Assembly (NCBI GenBank): GCA_946811695.1
Contig: OX328132.1
Span: 124,949,489 to 125,013,488 of the forward strand
Length of the DNA stretch: 64,000 nucleotides
Source: Gonocerus acuteangulatus
Lineage: Eukaryota; Arthropoda; Insecta; Hemiptera; Coreidae
Direction: 5' to 3'
This document shows positions 60,122 to 64,000 of this stretch, piece by piece (position 1 is the first letter of the stretch; every line of letters starts with the position of its first letter). The notes below the pieces were generated by a model. It made no database searches, had not been told where the DNA came from, and saw nothing but the letters and a program-made list of their open reading frames with translations. A program made the position numbers and the translations under genes.

Positions 60122-60775
60122 GCTTCAGCTCCAGTTCTAACTTATACGGCGAAGAAGTAAGAATTACTGCCTTCCCTCGCCCCTTGTTGAGCTTTTTCAC
60201 ATACCTTGGGCCTTTTTGATCTGGATAAGGCATTATTTTTCTTAGGGATATTGAGAGAGCAAACGCAATACTCTGATCTGGATCCTGCGTAGAAGTTGAT
60301 GGTTGCTGATCATCGACTTTAGTATTTCATCGACATCTAGACCATTAGCGCCTTTTCAGTGATTAGTGATTCATATTCGAGTTGTTCAGACCAATAATTG
60401 TTATTCAACTTGAGGTTGTTAAGGTAAAGGATTGCACCCAACCTCCATTGGTTTTCAGTTGCATCAGAGGCTGCAATGATGTGACCTTGGGGTCACATAG
60501 GGTAGATCCCGGCCTTCTCAAATCCCTTAACTATTGTCCTAAAATATGCAACAAGTAATAAAGTAAATAAAAAGGCTTTTTACCATGGTGCGATTGATGC
60601 CCTTCGCCTCACCTAAAGATGTCTTCTTAAGACCTCTCAATGAAAGTTGTGGATTCCGATAAAGAAAGATGTACAACCATTCCTTCCCAGCAATCTTTTT
60701 TTCTTTGTTCAATGTAATAGGAATACTAATTTTTTTTTTCACTAACTGAAATGTAAGTTCTCTTAAATATGTCAA
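59979..60775 (-). pseudogene. pogo/Tigger remnant, duplicate copy
   Basis: Same internally deleted element as 36964-37715. The poly-T run within the C-terminal part has grown to about 50 (60070-60119). Confidence 0.72.
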
Positions 60776-60824
60776 TGTCAGTACAAATATTCTTTCTTAC
60801 AGTATGAGGATATGCTCCGCAAGT

Positions 60825-60855
<31 letters not shown>

Positions 60856-61262
60856 TCTACTAAAAGAATTGGCTTATATCTGCCAAACCTGCTGAGGGGG
60901 CTGCAGCTCCCTTCCCCATAACATATCATAAAACCTTCCCCGGTAAAAATATATCATAAAAATCTTAAAAATAAATTAAATAAGATCACTCAGTTCAGAA
61001 AAAAATAGTTTTTATTGGGTTTAATAACGTTTTAATTGGCTAACTATTCCAAGTTCTAGACTGGTAGTATTTCATACCCCGAAATCAGCCCCCCCCCCCC
61101 GAAATTATTTTCTATACACACCCATGATTCTTGCTATTTAAATATTTATATTATACAAATCAAAGAAATTATTTCCATTTCACACAAGTACCAAAATGTA
61201 TCAAAATGTGGTTCGGCTCCACCCGAAAACGCCCGAGGGGAGTAATTTTGAGAGACCAGAAG

Positions 61263-61558
61263 TAATCTAGATTAAGAAGGGTATAGAGTGGACGGAAAGT
61301 TTATCGGTGTCCGTGAGTGACTCGAAGTGAGCCAGATCGAACTGGATTTACCCTGCGTGGGTCAGCGAGAGGTATGAGTCGACTGGAAGTGATCCAGAGT
61401 AACACAGATGTGATCGGAAGTTATCTAGACTGAAGCGGAAGCTGAACAGGAGTGAGCTCGAATGCCCCTGGAAGTTGGTCAGAACTGACCGGAAGTTGAC
61501 CAGAGTGGACCTGTGCGGTCTATAATAGAGCCAGAGCAGACCGGAAGTGAACATTTAG
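61263..61558 (+). repeat. GGAAGT minisatellite, duplicate copy
   Basis: Duplicate of 38205-38500, with no change in unit number that I can see. Confidence 0.65.
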
Positions 61559-62167
61559 ATGACAAAATGTTGTAGCTGTTACTATAACTAAAGTTAATAA
61601 GCTATTACCTACCACGATATTTAAACATTTCATAAATAAATTAGCGATTAGCGCCTTCCGTCGCTATGCGCTCATTTTTAGCTCTGGGCTTATACGGTAG
61701 AGCTAAATTAGCGCTTAGGTATCAGCTTTTTGCCCGCCCCTGACCAATTGTCCATCGTTCCCTCCTCCTAACGGAGGCGCTGGCCCTGTTGTGATTGTTT
61801 TGAGTAAAGACCGGATTTCCTGCAGCAACAATTTTAAAAACGTGCAATACAAATTAGCCGAACGTGGAATGAAAATTAGCCAAACGTGCAATTGAACCTT
61901 CTACTATAATTTAAAAAAATCAAATATTAAGTTAACATATTTATATAATTATAATTATATAAATATGTTAACTTAATAATAATAATTATCATAATATACG
62001 TAATTAATTATTATTAATCATAATAATATACATATGTGCTTAAAAAACTACAAAAATGTGTTTGCTAGATATCATAATTAAACAAAATTAATAACAAATA
62101 TATATAGTAATTTTCTACTAACTATATTAATTTTTATTTTGTTCCACCTGTTTCTGACCATTCAAGT

Positions 62168-62637
62168 ATATTCACTTTTTTGGGTTTATGTGGCGTAGGT
62201 AAAAAAATAATACTTTCTTTTTCTTTTGTGCCACTTTATTAGCTGTTTGCCCTACATATTTCATGACCTACATGTTACTTCCTCAGGGACCATTACATCC
62301 TAAACAATTCTTGAATTATTATTTTAGTTAATCCAATAAAATACTTAACGCTAATATGTTATCCATAGTTATGTTTTAAACTTCACATCTAAAAGGTTAG
62401 ATTATATTTTGACTAACCTTTTAGATGTAAACTTTAAAATGAATAACATATTAGCGTTAAGTATTTTATTGGATTGACTAAAATAATAATTCAAAAATTG
62501 TTTAGGATGTAATGGCCCCTGAGGAGGTGGCATTTAGGCCACCAAAAATCTAGGGCAAACAGCTGATAAAGTGGTACAAAAGAAAAAGAAGGTACTATTT
62601 TTTTACCTACGCCACATAAAGCCAAAAAACTGAATAT
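62168..62637. mobile_element. Foldback element, duplicate copy
   Basis: Duplicate of 39110-39579, with only scattered base differences. Confidence 0.65.
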
Positions 62638-62646
62638 ATTAATTTG

Positions 62647-63006
62647 TCAAATATAAATTTCTAAAATGTAATTAAAATTTACAATCATGTACATTTCCAG
62701 ATTATGTTCCGTAAAGTTATATCGTCGGTCATCTGATATGTGTTTCAACTGTAAAAACATGCGCTCCACATTAACACTTGTGATGGGACATATTTTGTAG
62801 TTACTCAATATTACTGGATCCAGCTCCACATCTGTGTTTTCTCCTATTATAGAGCTTTGTAACCCTTTTTTTTTTCTTTTTTCTTTTTTTTTTTTTTTTA
62901 TAACTAATTTTAATTTATCAAAAATATGTTTTCCCTTTTCCTTTTCTAATTTATCTCCAAATTTCTGTATAATATTAATCTGTGATGCCAACGTAAAGTT
63001 TTGCAC
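62647..63006 (-). pseudogene. hAT transposase C-terminal end, duplicate copy
   Basis: Same 119-codon frame as 39589-39948, with no residue changes that I can see. Confidence 0.75.
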
Positions 63007-63916
63007 TTCAAGATTTTGTTATTTGTTAAGGTAGAACTGATTAATGGGATCTTATGAATGCTACACGGAGAAATAAATCTTGCTTTTGCCCGAGTAGGGT
63101 TCCCTCACCAATTATAGGGTGAGACATCCTAAATCCAAGTGAGTTAACTCTATTTTACAGTGTCAAATTTTCGAGGCATTTCATTTTGAAGTGTCTAAAC
63201 TCTGTTTTGGGGGTACACTCGGCATCTTGCTTTAGGCTTCCAATGTCTGCTGTCTTATATAGGGTTCCTACCTTTTAAAATTAAAATTAAAAGAGTTAAA
63301 AAATTAGGTCAAAATGAGCTAAAATTTAGAATATCTCGCATCCTATTTTCCTGGTAGGGTGTTTTTTTTAATTTGAAGTAAAAAACAAATTGCAGGAACT
63401 CTAAAAAAAAACCCTCAAATATAAGGCTCTTACCTTCACTTGGCATACCTACTGTTTTTGACTTCCAGAAGAATGGTGCAGGTAGTACTCAATATGCAAG
63501 GCCGCCACATGGGGGATGAGATGTGGCTGCCCTGTCAATATGTAATAGAATTCCTTAACTTAAACGGGACTTTAATGTAGAGTGATATAAGAACTTTGAA
63601 GTAGGCTTCTACTCTTCTTAACTGAGTTCCAATTAAAAAAACATAAAACAATGAAAGCTTGTTTTCGTGTTCCGGCTCCATAATATAAATTAAGAAACTC
63701 TAATATAGAATGAAAAATTCACCTGTAAATTTTTATAGAAGGAAGTTCCTAAAACTGACGATTTTGTTTTATTGCGTGGCATGGGAATTCGCCAGGCACG
63801 TCTTGGTGAATGGGATCGCCAGCCTAAAATATTCTTTTTTTCTCTATAATTTCTCCTTTATTATAAACATAAATCTTACTTGTTTTTCTTTTTATAATTT
63901 GGATACTATACCTGCC

Positions 63917-64000
63917 ATAGGGTCTCCCGTGGTCTAGTGGCTAGCGCCTTAGATTCACAAGCCGATCCCCACCGGCGGCAGGAAGTTTCTCATCCCACGG
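63917..64000 (+). mobile_element. SINE, duplicate copy cut by the window end
   Basis: Same insertion as 41901 in tandem unit 2. About 12-13 bp between ACAAGC and CGATCCCCACC are missing, which removes part of the internal promoter region. Confidence 0.8.

Larger units (their letters stand above)
49063..64000 (+). repeat. Recent tandem duplication, unit 2 (runs off the window)
   Basis: Near-identical repeat of 26597-41990. It starts at TTTGGACAATAAAATTC, the 3' end of a Jockey-like element, fused to the inside of a long-TIR transposon whose right end is cut off. Larger differences: an extra 54276-54925, and loss of about 1.04 kb corresponding to 40461-41498. Confidence 0.92.

Overview
The window is eukaryotic, AT-rich and transposon-laden. 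It has spliced gene pieces, long (TA)n and poly-A runs, tRNA-headed SINEs with target-site duplications, and decayed elements of many families (Ty3/gypsy, R2-like, RTE-like, Jockey-like, Penelope-like, hAT, Harbinger, pogo, MULE-like). This mix suggests an arthropod, probably an insect; the species cannot be named from the sequence. Nothing points to bacteria, organelles or CRISPR.

Main result: beneath the repeats lies a small minus-strand gene family that simple open-reading-frame searching misses because the exons are short. Three copies each show a non-coding 5' exon, a 66-nt first coding exon (MASSSKDKSDGSC...), an exon carrying the first half of an HP1-type chromo shadow domain (CSD), and a last exon carrying its second half and a stop. 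Exon phases agree in all copies (0/0, then 2/1) and all three introns of the model have GT/AG borders. Predicted products are 104, 95 and 95 aa and have a CSD with no visible chromodomain. The old copy (stop at 4030, start at 10708) is clearly diverged. The other two (28538-34245 and 51002-57311) are almost identical.

Those two lie in a recent direct tandem duplication: 26597 onward repeats from 49063 to the end of the window, an offset of 22,466 bp at the junction. The junction joins the 3' end of a Jockey-like element to the inside of a truncated inverted-repeat transposon. Relics of a further copy lie at 26960-28060, and an inverted pair of orphan first coding exons lies at 35498-35687 (again at 58560-58733). 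At 45005-45105 on the plus strand is a first exon resembling Vac14, with a TGACGTCA site upstream.

Layout: 1-4000 unremarkable AT-rich DNA plus a gypsy integrase tail; 4000-12000 old CSD gene copy with RTE, SINE and retrocopy insertions; 12000-26600 transposon graveyard (Jockey RT, Harbinger with a nested foldback, Penelope endonuclease, THAP fragment, R2-like RT, deleted gypsy pol, hAT with an inverted minisatellite, SINE, Jockey RT); 26600-42000 first recent unit (CSD gene, pogo, GGAAGT minisatellite, foldback, hAT tail); 42000-49062 Penelope RT, hAT transposase, Vac14-like exon, long-TIR elements; 49063-64000 second recent unit.
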